This document shows positions 1-6,824 of a stretch of DNA of 10,736 bases, in pieces. The notes below the pieces were generated by a model. It was not told the DNA's origin. It worked only from the letters and a program-made list of their open reading frames with translations, and did not search any database. This stretch comes from Pseudomonadota bacterium. Lineage in GTDB: Bacteria > Pseudomonadota > Gammaproteobacteria > Xanthomonadales > Xanthomonadaceae. The stretch's first letter is position 1. Each line of letters begins with the position of its first letter. The position numbers and the translations under genes were made by a program. The stretch spans positions 1-10,736 of the forward strand of contig JAEWAG010000067.1 of assembly GCA_023391775.1 (NCBI GenBank), read 5' to 3'.

Positions 1-269
1 ACAGCGGCCGCAGCGGCTGGTACTACCGCGTGCTGGTGCCGGGACAGGTCCAGGCCGGCGACGCGCTGGTACTGCTGGAGCGGCCCCACCCGGAGTGGGC
101 GCTGCCGCGCCTGAATGCCCTGCTGTACCGCCACACCCGGGACGTGGCGGAACTGGAAGCGGTGCTGGAACTGCCGCTGGTGCCATCGTGGCGCCAGCTG
201 TTCGAGCGGCGCCTGGCACAGGGCGTCACCGAGAGCTGGGATTCGCGACTGCACGGACCGCAGGCGTAA
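1..269 (+). CDS. MOSC-domain protein, YiiM-like (3' end only)
   Basis: Only the last 88 codons or so are inside the window; the reading frame enters at base 3 and ends at TAA 267-269. The visible protein begins SGRSGWYYRVLVPGQV, followed by AGD and LLERPHPEW. This matches the end of the MOSC beta-barrel in YiiM-type proteins, where a SGWYYRVL..G.V..GD stretch leads into a helical C-terminal domain. The rest (NALLYRHTRDVAELEAVLELP, then SWRQLFERRLAQG) fits that helical '3-alpha' domain. MOSC proteins handle sulfur carried on or beside molybdenum cofactor; the E. coli YiiM family is linked to reduction of N-hydroxylated compounds. The catalytic cysteine region lies upstream of the window and cannot be checked. 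The gene converges on the leucine-degradation block. Family assignment is fairly sure, the substrate unknown. Confidence 0.8.
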   Translation, partial: SGRSGWYYRVLVPGQVQAGDALVLLERPHPEWALPRLNALLYRHTRDVAELEAVLELPLVPSWRQLFERRLAQGVTESWDSRLHGPQA

Positions 270-314
270 ACCTGCCGGCGCGTGTCCGGGAACGGGCGCC
301 CGCGGGTGGCAGGT
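270..314. terminator. Possible stem-loop between convergent genes
   Basis: Directly after the MOSC stop codon, arms acctgcc (270-276) and ggcaggt (308-314) can pair and enclose a perfect 10-bp palindrome, cgggcgcccg (293-302). No T-run follows on either strand. The 118-bp gap to the stop of the convergent HMG-CoA lyase gene also holds a smaller inverted repeat, gggtg (340-344) with caccc (353-357). A structured, Rho-independent-like end for one or both genes is plausible but unproven. Confidence 0.3.
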
Positions 315-387
315 CCCGGCGGCCGGACGAACTACCGGGGGGTGAGCCGGAACACCCTTGCCCGTGGACCAGGCCCGCGCGGCGCCG

Positions 388-1281
388 TCACTCCGGTGCC
401 ATGGCGCGCCCGGCCTTGCTGCCGGTGGGACGGCCGAGCACGGCGGCGAGCCAGCGGCCGGTGTCGGCCAGCGCGTCCAGGTCCACCCCGGTCTCCAGGC
501 CCATGCCGTGCAGCATGTAGACCAGGTCTTCGCTGGCGAGGTTGCCGCTGGCGCCACGCGCGTACGGGCAGCCGCCGGTGCCGGCGACCGCCGCATCGGC
601 CACGCGCACGCCGGCATCGATGCATGCAGCCACGTTGGCCAGGGCCTGGCCCCAGGTGTCGTGGAAGTGGACCGCCAACGCGTCCATCGGGACTTCGGCG
701 GCGACCGCCTGCAGCATCTGCCGCGCCTTGCGCGGGGTGCCGACCCCGATCGTGTCGCCCAGCGAGATCTCGTAGCAGCCCAGCGCGTGCAGGCGCCGGG
801 CCACGCGGACCACGTCGGCCAGCGGCACCTCGCCCTGGTAGGGACAGCCGAGCACGGTGGAAACGTAGCCGCGCACGCGCACGCCGTCGCCACGGGCGCG
901 CTCCAGCACCGGCACGAAGCGCTCGATTGATTCCTCGATCGAGGCATTGATGTTCTTCCGGTTGAACGCTTCCGAGGCTGCGGTGAATACCGCCACCTCG
1001 TCGGCCCCGGCGGCCCGGGCGCGCTCGTAGCCCTGCAGGTTTGGCACCAGCACCGGATAGGACACGCCGGCACGCCGGGCAATGCCGGCCATCACTTCCG
1101 CAGCGTCGGCCAGTTGCGGCACCCATTTCGGGCTGACGAAGCTGGTCGCCTCGATGCTGCGCAGGCCGGTGGCCGAGAGCCGGTCGACCAGGGTGATCTT
1201 GTCGGCGGTGGCCACCATCGCCGACTCGTTCTGCAGGCCGTCGCGCGGGGCGACCTCGACGATGCGCACGAAGTCGCTCAT
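388..1281 (-). CDS. mvaB: Hydroxymethylglutaryl-CoA lyase
   Basis: This 297-residue protein cleaves (S)-HMG-CoA to acetoacetate and acetyl-CoA, the last step of leucine breakdown; the gene is also called liuE. It is a full-length HMGL-like TIM barrel. Seen directly: the N-terminal APRDGLQNE motif with R13 and D14, HFHDTWGQA with H205 and H207, and the glycine-rich signature loop GGCPYARGASGN with C238 and N247. These sit at a constant offset of 28 from the human residues R41, D42, H233, H235, C266 and N275, so the catalytic and metal-binding set is complete. The ATG overlaps the TGA of the carboxylase alpha gene (ATGA, 4 nt), and GGAGG stands four bases upstream, so the two are translationally coupled. 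It is the last gene of the minus-strand liu block. The short soluble form suggests a cytoplasmic enzyme. Confidence 0.97.
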   Translation of the reverse strand: MSDFVRIVEVAPRDGLQNESAMVATADKITLVDRLSATGLRSIEATSFVSPKWVPQLADAAEVMAGIARRAGVSYPVLVPNLQGYERARAAGADEVAVFTAASEAFNRKNINASIEESIERFVPVLERARGDGVRVRGYVSTVLGCPYQGEVPLADVVRVARRLHALGCYEISLGDTIGVGTPRKARQMLQAVAAEVPMDALAVHFHDTWGQALANVAACIDAGVRVADAAVAGTGGCPYARGASGNLASEDLVYMLHGMGLETGVDLDALADTGRWLAAVLGRPTGSKAGRAMAPE

Positions 1282-3299
1282 GCGGCCTCCGCCGCGTCGT
1301 CCACCTGCGCTAGCACGACCTCGGCCTCGACGAAGTCGCCGGCGCTCGCGCGCAACGCGGTCACCACGCCGTCGCGGGGCGCCTTGACCGACAGTTCCAT
1401 CTTCATCGCCTCCATCACCAGCAGTTCGTCACCGGCAGCGACGGTCTGGCCGGGAGTGACGCGGACCACGACCACGCGGCCGGGCATCGGCGCGCGTACC
1501 TGGCCGTCGCCGGCTTCCTCGCCGGCACCGGCACGCTCGCTGCCCAGGCGCTGCAGCGGGATACGCCGCTGGCCGTCGTGCAGCTCCAGCAGCTGGCCGT
1601 CGAAACGGACCCGCGCACGCCGGCCGGTGCCGTCCAGCAGCAGTTCCAGCCGGGCGCCTTGCAGGCGCGCGCGGCTTGCGCGGTAGTCGCGCCCATCGAC
1701 CTGCAGCCGCCAGTCGCCGCCGTGGCCGGTGGTCAGCACTTGATGGGTGGTGTCGCCGTGGCGCAGCGCCAGCCGGCGTGGTGCACGGCCGTGCAGGCGC
1801 CAGCCGTCGGCAATTGTCCAGGGCGAGTGCTGGTCCGCGGGATCGGCCCGCTTCGCCTCGCTGCGGGCATCGTGCAGCAGGACCGCCACCGCGGCGGTAG
1901 CCAGGGCGGTATCGTCCACCGCGCTCGCGCCCTGCAGGAACTCGTCCAGGTGGCGGTCCAGATAGCCGGTGTCGATGCGTCCCTCGACCACGGCCGGATG
2001 CCGGGCGAGCGCCTCGAGAAAGCCGATGTTGGTCTTCAGCCCGGCCACATGGCAGTCGGCCAGCGCCTCGCGCAGGTTGGCAAGTGCGCCGGCGCGGTCG
2101 GCGCCGTGCACGATCAGCTTGGCGATCATCGGGTCGTAGAACACGCTGACCGTATCACCCTGTTCGACGCCGGCATCGATGCGCACCTGCGGCGACGGCG
2201 CCGGCAGGGACAGCGAGCGCAGCGTACCGGAGGCGGGCAGGAAGCCGGCATCCGGATCCTCGGCGTAGAGCCGCACCTCGATCGCGTGGCCCTGCTGCGA
2301 GATCTGTTCCTGCGACAGCGGCAGCGGTTCGCCGGCGGCCACGCGCAGCTGCCATTCCACCAGGTCCAGGCCGGTGACCATTTCGGTGACCGGGTGCTCG
2401 ACCTGCAGCCGGGTGTTGATCTCCATGAAATAGAAGTTGCCGTCCGGATCGACGATGAACTCCACGGTGCCGGCGTTGACATACCCGATCGCACGCGCGG
2501 CGGCGACCGCGGCCTCGCCCATGGCCGCGCGCAGCTGCGGGGTCAGGAAGGGCGAGGGCGCTTCCTCCAGCACCTTCTGGTAGCGGCGCTGGGCCGAGCA
2601 TTCGCGCTCGTTGAGGTGGATCACCTGGCCGTGGGTGTCGGCGAAGACCTGGATCTCGATGTGCCGCGGCGAGCGCACGTACCGCTCCAGCAGCACGCGG
2701 TCGCGGCCGAAGGCGTTGCGCGCCTCGCGCTGGCAGCTTTCCAGCGCGGCGGCGAAGTCTTCCGGCCGGTGCACCACGCGCATGCCCTTGCCGCCGCCGC
2801 CATGGGCGGCCTTGACCATCAGCGGGAAGCCGGTGCGCGCGGCTTCGGCGGCCAGCAGATCCGATGACTGGTCCTCGCCGTTATAGCCGGGCACCACCGG
2901 TACGCCGGCAGCGGCCATCAGCTTCTTGGCACCAGCCTTGCTGCCCATGCGTTGCATGGCGTCAGCCGGCGGGCCGATGAACACCAGCCCGGCCGCGGCG
3001 ACCGCCTCGACGAAGGCCGCGTTCTCCGACAGGAAGCCGTAGCCCGGGTGGATGGCCTGGGCGCCGGTGCGCAGGGCGGCCTCGATCAGCGCCTCGCCGC
3101 GCAGGTAGCTTTCCGCCGGGGCGGCGCCGCCGATCGCCACCGCATGGTCGGCCAGGCGCACATGCAGCGCGCCGGCGTCCGCCTCCGAGTAGACGGCCAC
3201 GCTCTCGATGCCCAGCCGCCGGCAGGTGCGGATCACGCGGCAGGCGATATCGCCGCGGTTGGCGACCAGGACGCGTTTGAACATCGGGCTTGCGGGCAT
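1278..3299 (-). CDS. liuD: Methylcrotonyl-CoA carboxylase, biotin-carrying alpha subunit
   Basis: Alpha subunit (also mccA) of the enzyme that carboxylates 3-methylcrotonyl-CoA to 3-methylglutaconyl-CoA using ATP and bicarbonate. With the start at 3299 it has 673 residues. Order of domains: biotin carboxylase from about 6 to 455 (KRVLVANRGDIACRV; ATP-grasp loop GGGGKGM 167-173; NTRLQVEHPVTE 295-306), a linking region, and a C-terminal biotinyl domain from about 601 with AMKM and the biotinylated lysine K633. Acetyl- and propionyl-CoA carboxylase alpha subunits look similar; the neighbouring HMG-CoA lyase, methylglutaconyl-CoA hydratase and MCC-type beta subunit decide for methylcrotonyl-CoA. 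Start choice: the ATG at 3299 has GGAA about six bases upstream. The ATG at 3338 would add 13 residues but lacks a ribosome site, and the ATG at 3284 lacks one too. Its stop overlaps mvaB. Confidence 0.95.
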   Translation of the reverse strand: MPASPMFKRVLVANRGDIACRVIRTCRRLGIESVAVYSEADAGALHVRLADHAVAIGGAAPAESYLRGEALIEAALRTGAQAIHPGYGFLSENAAFVEAVAAAGLVFIGPPADAMQRMGSKAGAKKLMAAAGVPVVPGYNGEDQSSDLLAAEAARTGFPLMVKAAHGGGGKGMRVVHRPEDFAAALESCQREARNAFGRDRVLLERYVRSPRHIEIQVFADTHGQVIHLNERECSAQRRYQKVLEEAPSPFLTPQLRAAMGEAAVAAARAIGYVNAGTVEFIVDPDGNFYFMEINTRLQVEHPVTEMVTGLDLVEWQLRVAAGEPLPLSQEQISQQGHAIEVRLYAEDPDAGFLPASGTLRSLSLPAPSPQVRIDAGVEQGDTVSVFYDPMIAKLIVHGADRAGALANLREALADCHVAGLKTNIGFLEALARHPAVVEGRIDTGYLDRHLDEFLQGASAVDDTALATAAVAVLLHDARSEAKRADPADQHSPWTIADGWRLHGRAPRRLALRHGDTTHQVLTTGHGGDWRLQVDGRDYRASRARLQGARLELLLDGTGRRARVRFDGQLLELHDGQRRIPLQRLGSERAGAGEEAGDGQVRAPMPGRVVVVRVTPGQTVAAGDELLVMEAMKMELSVKAPRDGVVTALRASAGDFVEAEVVLAQVDDAAEAA

Positions 3300-3366
3300 G
3301 TCGGGTTCCGGCGGTGGCCAGGCGCGGGAGCAGCGCATGGCCGGGAGGTTGGGGCGCCGGTGCGGA

Positions 3367-3387
3367 CGCGCGGGCCTGGCCCGCGCG
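3367..3387. repeat. Perfect 10-bp inverted repeat between liuC and liuD
   Basis: cgcgcgggcc (3367-3376) and ggcccgcgcg (3378-3387) are exact reverse complements around a single T. As RNA the innermost pair would open and leave a 9-bp, all-GC stem with a three-base loop. It sits in the 105-bp gap between the liuC stop and the liuD start and has no T-run after it. It could be an attenuating or mRNA-stabilising hairpin within the operon, or a weak terminator. Confidence 0.45.
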
Positions 3388-3404
3388 CGCGGCGCGATGG
3401 CAGG

Positions 3405-4199
3405 TCAGCTCAGGTCGGTCCTGGTCCAGGCGGGCGCGCGCTTGTCCAGGAACGCCGACAGGCCTTCCTGGCCCTCCGGCGACACGCGCAGCGCGGCGAT
3501 CAGGTCGGCGTTATCGGCGTCCAGCTGTTGCGCCGGACCGCCTGCAGCCACCCGGCGCACCAATTGCTTGGCGGTCGCCGCGGCCCCCGGGCCGGCCTTG
3601 AGCAGCCGGTCCAGCTGGGCCTGGATCGCCGCGTCCAGCCCGTCAGCCGGAACCACGGCGTGCAGCCGGCCGATGCGCTCGGCCGTGGCTGCGTCGAAGT
3701 GCTCGGCGGTGGCGAACCAGCGCCGCGCCTGGCGCGGGCCGATGGCGGCGACCACATAGGGCGAGATCACGGCGGGCAGCAGCCCCAGCCGGCTTTCGGT
3801 CAGGCCGAAGCGCGCTTCCGGGGTGCCGATGGCGATGTCGCAGCAGGCCACCAGGCCGACTCCGCCGCCGAAAGCCGCGCCATGGACACGGGCGAGGGTG
3901 GGGCGGGGCAGCTCGTCCAGGGTGCGCATCAGCCGCGCCAGGGCCAGGGCGTCCTCGCGGTTGGCCTGCTCGTCGGCGGAGGCCATGCCGCGCATCCAGT
4001 TGAGGTCCGCCCCGGCGGAGAAGGAGGGGCCTTCGCCCTCCAGCACCACCGCACGCACCGCCGGATCGGTCGCCGCTGCCTCCAGCGCCGCGGTCAAGGC
4101 CGCGATCAGCGCCGGGTCGAAGGCGTTGTGCAGGGCCGGACGGTTCATGCGCAGGCGCAGCAGCGGGCCGGCGGGTTGGATCAGCAGCGGTTCCGCCAT
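3405..4199 (-). CDS. liuC: 3-methylglutaconyl-CoA hydratase (crotonase family)
   Basis: A 264-residue enoyl-CoA hydratase/isomerase-fold protein, placed by context at the step 3-methylglutaconyl-CoA to HMG-CoA. Seen: NRPALHNAF near residue 19; the oxyanion/CoA segment FSAGADLNWMR (60-70), where the ADLNWM form is typical of bacterial methylglutaconyl-CoA hydratases; the second oxyanion segment GAAFGGGVGLVACCDIA (107-123); and TESRLGLLPAVISPYV (134-149). The glutamate that corresponds to crotonase Glu164 is present (E135), but the position matching Glu144 is glycine (G115 in GGGVG). I recall this as usual for this bacterial subgroup rather than a defect. Start: ATG at 4199 with GGA four bases upstream. 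A GTG at 4208 would add MDL and cannot be excluded. First gene of the liu block, divergent from feoA. Confidence 0.88.
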   Translation of the reverse strand: MAEPLLIQPAGPLLRLRMNRPALHNAFDPALIAALTAALEAAATDPAVRAVVLEGEGPSFSAGADLNWMRGMASADEQANREDALALARLMRTLDELPRPTLARVHGAAFGGGVGLVACCDIAIGTPEARFGLTESRLGLLPAVISPYVVAAIGPRQARRWFATAEHFDAATAERIGRLHAVVPADGLDAAIQAQLDRLLKAGPGAAATAKQLVRRVAAGGPAQQLDADNADLIAALRVSPEGQEGLSAFLDKRAPAWTRTDLS

Positions 4200-4219
4200 G
4201 AGGTCCACGTCCGTTGAAA

Positions 4220-4240
4220 ACCGTTTCGGATGATAACGGT
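4220..4240 (-). promoter_or_regulatory. Likely liu promoter -10 inside a candidate operator
   Basis: Read on the minus strand, TATCAT (4230-4235) matches the sigma-70 -10 consensus at five of six bases and lies 30 bases upstream of the liuC ATG. It sits inside an inverted repeat, ACCGTT (4220-4225) and AACGGT (4235-4240), with a 9-bp spacer. A further CCGTT at 4211 repeats the left arm exactly 10 bp away, one helical turn. I see no good -35, which fits an activated or weak promoter. The arrangement suggests that a regulator binds over the start site. The regulator is not in the window. Confidence 0.45.
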
Positions 4241-4321
4241 GGGCCGCCCGGGGGCCATGACGCAGCGCGGCGTAAGCCTCCGTCGCACGTTCCTGGCGGC
4301 GATGGCAGGCGGGCCCGGTGC

Positions 4322-4327
4322 TAGAAT
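4322..4327 (+). promoter_or_regulatory. Probable feo promoter -10 element
   Basis: TAGAAT matches the -10 consensus at five of six bases. A start site about seven bases on would give a leader of roughly 25 nt before the feoA GTG. No convincing -35 lies 16-18 bp upstream in this GC-rich stretch. The element overlaps the left edge of the Fur-like site, as expected for a Fur-repressed promoter. Confidence 0.5.
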
Positions 4328-4343
4328 GAGAACAATTCTTGAT
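4325..4343 (+). promoter_or_regulatory. Fur box upstream of feoA
   Basis: The 19-mer AATGAGAACAATTCTTGAT agrees at 15 positions with AATGAGAATAATTCTCATT, a common form of proteobacterial Fur boxes. Its core is the dyad AGAA-caa-TTCT centred on 4334. It is strikingly AT-rich for this region, overlaps the -10, and lies 15 bases before the feoA start. The expected effect is repression of ferrous-iron uptake when iron is plentiful. Confidence 0.75.
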
Positions 4344-4358
4344 TGAGTCGGAGCCCCT

Positions 4359-4610
4359 GTGCTGCTGTCAGAGCTGCCCTCGCGCACGCCCGTTTCCGTT
4401 TCCCGCGTCGAGGACGCCCAGCCCAACGATCCGATCGCCCGTCGCCTGCGCGAACTGGGCTTTGTCGCGGGAGAGCAGGTGCAGATCGTCGCCCGCGGCC
4501 CGCTCGGCGGCGAGCCGCTGCTGGTGCAGGTCGGCTACACGCGCTTCGCCCTGCGCCGGGCCGAGGCGGCCCGGATCCAGGTGGAAGCCGCCGGAACGGA
4601 GGCCGCATGA
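4359..4610 (+). CDS. feoA: FeoA, ferrous-iron transport accessory protein
   Basis: A cytoplasmic 83-residue protein of the FeoA SH3-like fold, needed alongside FeoB for Fe(II) uptake. Seen: an N-terminal MLLSELPSRTPVSVSRVED strand region, then the characteristic DPIARRLRELGFVAGEQVQIVARGPLGGEPLLVQVGYTRFALR pattern in pieces: RRLRELGFV..GE (28-39), GPLGGEP (47-53) and a closing strand VGYTRFALRR (57-66). The start is GTG at 4359, supported by GGAG (4350-4353) five bases upstream; no other start gives a full domain. The last codon overlaps the feoB ATG (ATGA), so FeoA and FeoB are translationally coupled. Upstream is a Fur-like site. Length and domain are ordinary for the family. Confidence 0.93.
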   Translation: MLLSELPSRTPVSVSRVEDAQPNDPIARRLRELGFVAGEQVQIVARGPLGGEPLLVQVGYTRFALRRAEAARIQVEAAGTEAA

Positions 4611-6463
4611 GCACCGAGGCACACCTCCGCCTGGCGCTGCTGGGCAATCCCAACTCCGGCAAGACCGCCCTGTTCAACCAGCTCACCGGCAGCCGGCAGA
4701 AGGTGGCCAACTACGCCGGGGTGACCGTCGAACGCAAGGAAGGCCGCATGCAGGGCCCGTCGGGCCGCCAGTACGCGGTGCTGGACCTGCCCGGCGCCTA
4801 CAGCCTGCAACCGGCCAGCCTGGACGAGGCGGTCACCCGTGACCTGTGCCGCGGCTTCTACCCGGGCGAGCCGGCACCGGACATGCTGGTGTGCGTGGTC
4901 GACGCCACCAACCTGCGCCTGCACCTGCGTTTCGTCCTGGAAGTGCGGCAGATGGGCCGGCCGATGGTGGTGGCGCTGAACATGAGCGACGCCGCCCAGC
5001 ACCGCGGCATCCGCATCGACCGCCAGGCCCTGGAGCGGGAACTGGGCGTGCCGGTGGTGGAGACCGTCGCCGTTCGCCACAACGGCGCACGCGGGCTGGT
5101 GGAACTGATCGACCAGGCCGCGGCCCGGCCGATGCCGCCTGCCGTGCAGCTGGCCGGGGACGCCGACCTGCACGCCGAAACCCGGCGCCTGCTCGATGCG
5201 GCGGTGTCCATGCCCGAACGCACCGCGAGGATCGACGATGCGCTGGACCGCTGGCTGCTGCACCCGGTGTTCGGCCTGCTGACCCTGGCCGTGGTGATGT
5301 TCCTGATCTTCCAGGCGGTGTACGCCTGGGCCACGCCGGTGATGGACCTGATCGACGCCGGTGCCGGCTCGCTGGGCGAGTGGGTGGCGGCGAACATGCC
5401 CGAGGGGCCGCTGGCCAGCCTGCTGGCGGACGGCATCATCGCGGGCCTGGGCGGGGTGATCGTGTTCCTGCCGCAGATCCTGGTGCTGTTCCTCTTCATC
5501 CTGGCGCTGGAGGAATCCGGCTACCTGCCGCGCGCGGCCTTCCTGCTGGACCGGATGATGGCCGGTGCGGGCCTGTCCGGGCGTTCCTTCATCCCGCTGC
5601 TGTCGTCGTTTGCCTGCGCCATCCCCGGGATCATGGCCACGCGCAGCATCCAGGACCCGCGCGACCGCCTGGCCACGATCCTGGTCGCGCCGCTGATGAC
5701 CTGTTCTGCGCGGTTGCCGGTTTATGCGCTGCTGATTGGTGCTTTCATCCCGGCGCGCGAGGTGTGGGGCGGGTTCAACCTGCAGGGCCTGGTGCTGTTC
5801 GGGCTGTACATGGCGGGTATCTTCAGCGCCCTGGCGGTTTCGTTCGTGATGAAGAAGTGGCGCCGCGACAAGCGCGAGCACCCGCTGATGCTGGAGCTGC
5901 CCTCGTACCGCCTGCCGAACCCGCGCGACCTGGCGATCGGGTTGTGGGAACGCGGCATGATCTTCCTCAAGCGTGTTGGCGGGATCATCTTCGCCCTGCC
6001 CGTGCTGCTGTGGGTTTTGCTGAACTTCCCGGCGGCACCGGCCGACGCGACCCTCCCGGCCATCGACTACAGCCTGGCCGGTCGCATCGGCCACGCGCTG
6101 GCGGTGGTGTTCGCGCCGCTGGGCTTCAGCTGGCAGATCTGCATTGCCCTGATCCCGGGCCTGGCCGCGCGCGAGGTGGCGGTGGCTTCGCTGGCCACGG
6201 TCTACGCGCTGTCGGCTGCCGACGACGAGGCCGCCGCCCAGGCCCTGACCCCGCTGATCTCCGACGGCTGGTCGCTGGCCACCGGCCTGTTGTTGCTGGT
6301 GTGGTTCATCTACGCCCCGCAGTGCATCGCCACCTGGGCGGCGATCAAGCGCGAAACCGGCTCGTGGAAGACGATGGCCCTGGCCGCCGGCTACCTGTTC
6401 GCTCTGGCCTCCCTGGCCGCGCTGCTGCCCTACCAGGTCGCCATCCGCCTGGGTGCCGGCTGA
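4607..6463 (+). CDS. feoB: FeoB, ferrous-iron transporter with GTPase domain
   Basis: Inner-membrane Fe(II) transporter of 618 residues. The N-terminal G domain is intact: P-loop GNPNSGKT (13-20), G2 threonine T40 in YAGVTVERK, G3 DLPG (60-63) and G4 NMSD (125-128). A short helical regulatory segment follows to about 215, then the membrane part begins at about 220 (VFGLLTLAVVMFLIF). The first gate motif is at about 325-373, with GRSFIPLLSSFACAIPG (C337, P340) and TCSARLPVY (C366). The second part carries PGLAAREVAVASLATVYAL (517-535) and PQCIATW (C573). It is clearly shorter than the roughly 770-residue E. coli FeoB, as in other compact FeoB proteins, with a small spacer and no long C-terminal tail. 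Start: ATG at 4607, preceded by GGAGG and overlapping the feoA stop. Confidence 0.97.
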   Translation: MSTEAHLRLALLGNPNSGKTALFNQLTGSRQKVANYAGVTVERKEGRMQGPSGRQYAVLDLPGAYSLQPASLDEAVTRDLCRGFYPGEPAPDMLVCVVDATNLRLHLRFVLEVRQMGRPMVVALNMSDAAQHRGIRIDRQALERELGVPVVETVAVRHNGARGLVELIDQAAARPMPPAVQLAGDADLHAETRRLLDAAVSMPERTARIDDALDRWLLHPVFGLLTLAVVMFLIFQAVYAWATPVMDLIDAGAGSLGEWVAANMPEGPLASLLADGIIAGLGGVIVFLPQILVLFLFILALEESGYLPRAAFLLDRMMAGAGLSGRSFIPLLSSFACAIPGIMATRSIQDPRDRLATILVAPLMTCSARLPVYALLIGAFIPAREVWGGFNLQGLVLFGLYMAGIFSALAVSFVMKKWRRDKREHPLMLELPSYRLPNPRDLAIGLWERGMIFLKRVGGIIFALPVLLWVLLNFPAAPADATLPAIDYSLAGRIGHALAVVFAPLGFSWQICIALIPGLAAREVAVASLATVYALSAADDEAAAQALTPLISDGWSLATGLLLLVWFIYAPQCIATWAAIKRETGSWKTMALAAGYLFALASLAALLPYQVAIRLGAG

Positions 6464-6475
6464 GGGGCGCGGACG

Positions 6476-6721
6476 ATGCACCTGCCCTTGTGGTTGCAGT
6501 ACGTCGTCGTGGCCCTGGTGGTACTGCTGGCGCTGTGGATGTTCCTGCGCCGGCAGTTCCCCGCCGCCGTGCGCCGCGCGCGTATCGCCCTGGCCGCGCC
6601 GCTGGTGCGCGAGGGGCAGGCGCCCTGGAAGCGTCGCCTCGCCCGGATCATCGCCCCGGTGGGCGGCAGCGGCGCCGCCTGCGGTGGATGCGACGGTTGC
6701 GGCCCGGAGCCACCGCGCTGA
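6476..6721 (+). CDS. Small Cys-tailed membrane protein of the feo operon
   Basis: An 81-residue protein 12 bp after feoB; GAGGGG (6462-6467) overlaps the feoB stop and is a fair ribosome site. Seen: one hydrophobic helix at about 5-24 (LWLQYVVVALVVLLALWMFL), a basic amphipathic stretch (RRQFPAAVRRARIALA), and a C-terminal CGGCDGCG with C69, C72 and C75. With positive charge after the helix, the tail should be cytoplasmic. It resembles the DUF6587-type proteins I recall behind feoB in xanthomonads, and in layout the 'FeoB-associated Cys-rich membrane protein' group. It is not the winged-helix FeoC of enterobacteria. Inference: a FeoB partner that binds iron or an Fe-S cluster, handing on Fe(II) or sensing it. 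No function is established here. Confidence 0.82.
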   Translation: MHLPLWLQYVVVALVVLLALWMFLRRQFPAAVRRARIALAAPLVREGQAPWKRRLARIIAPVGGSGAACGGCDGCGPEPPR

Positions 6722-6746
6722 GGCCGCGGCCGGGCCTGTAACGGAA

Positions 6747-6768
6747 ACGGGCGCCGCGAGGCGCCCGT
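6747..6768 (+). terminator. feo operon terminator hairpin
   Basis: acgggcgcc (6747-6755) and ggcgcccgt (6760-6768) form a perfect 9-bp stem closed by the GNRA tetraloop GCGA, 25 bases after the last feo gene. The tail is only cgtgtct, without a real T-run, so release may be weak or need help. On the other strand it lies beyond the GH8 stop and may serve both convergent units. Confidence 0.6.
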
Positions 6769-6798
6769 CGTGTCTCCGTCAGGTGCTGGCGCGTGGGC

Positions 6799-6820
6799 GC
6801 CGGCCTACAGCTCAGCCGGC
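6799..6820 (-). terminator. Possible hairpin just after the GH8 gene
   Basis: gccggc (6799-6804) and gccggc (6815-6820) are reverse complements with a 10-base loop, starting four bases beyond the GH8 stop codon on the minus strand. The stem is short and no T-run follows. It may act together with the stronger hairpin at 6747-6768. Confidence 0.3.
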
Positions 6821-6824
6821 CTTC

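Noticed and set aside
1578-2867. Long open plus-strand frame across the carboxylase alpha gene
   Set aside because: It is antisense to a gene with clear biotin carboxylase and biotin-attachment motifs; its translation is low-complexity with no recognisable domain, typical of GC-rich DNA.
4209-4358. Riboswitch or attenuator before feoA
   Set aside because: The inferred leader is only about 25 nt, too short for a known metal riboswitch; the Fur-like site explains regulation.
4535-6481. 648-codon open minus-strand frame opposite feoB
   Set aside because: It is a shadow of feoB: Gln/His/Arg-rich, without domains or a ribosome site.
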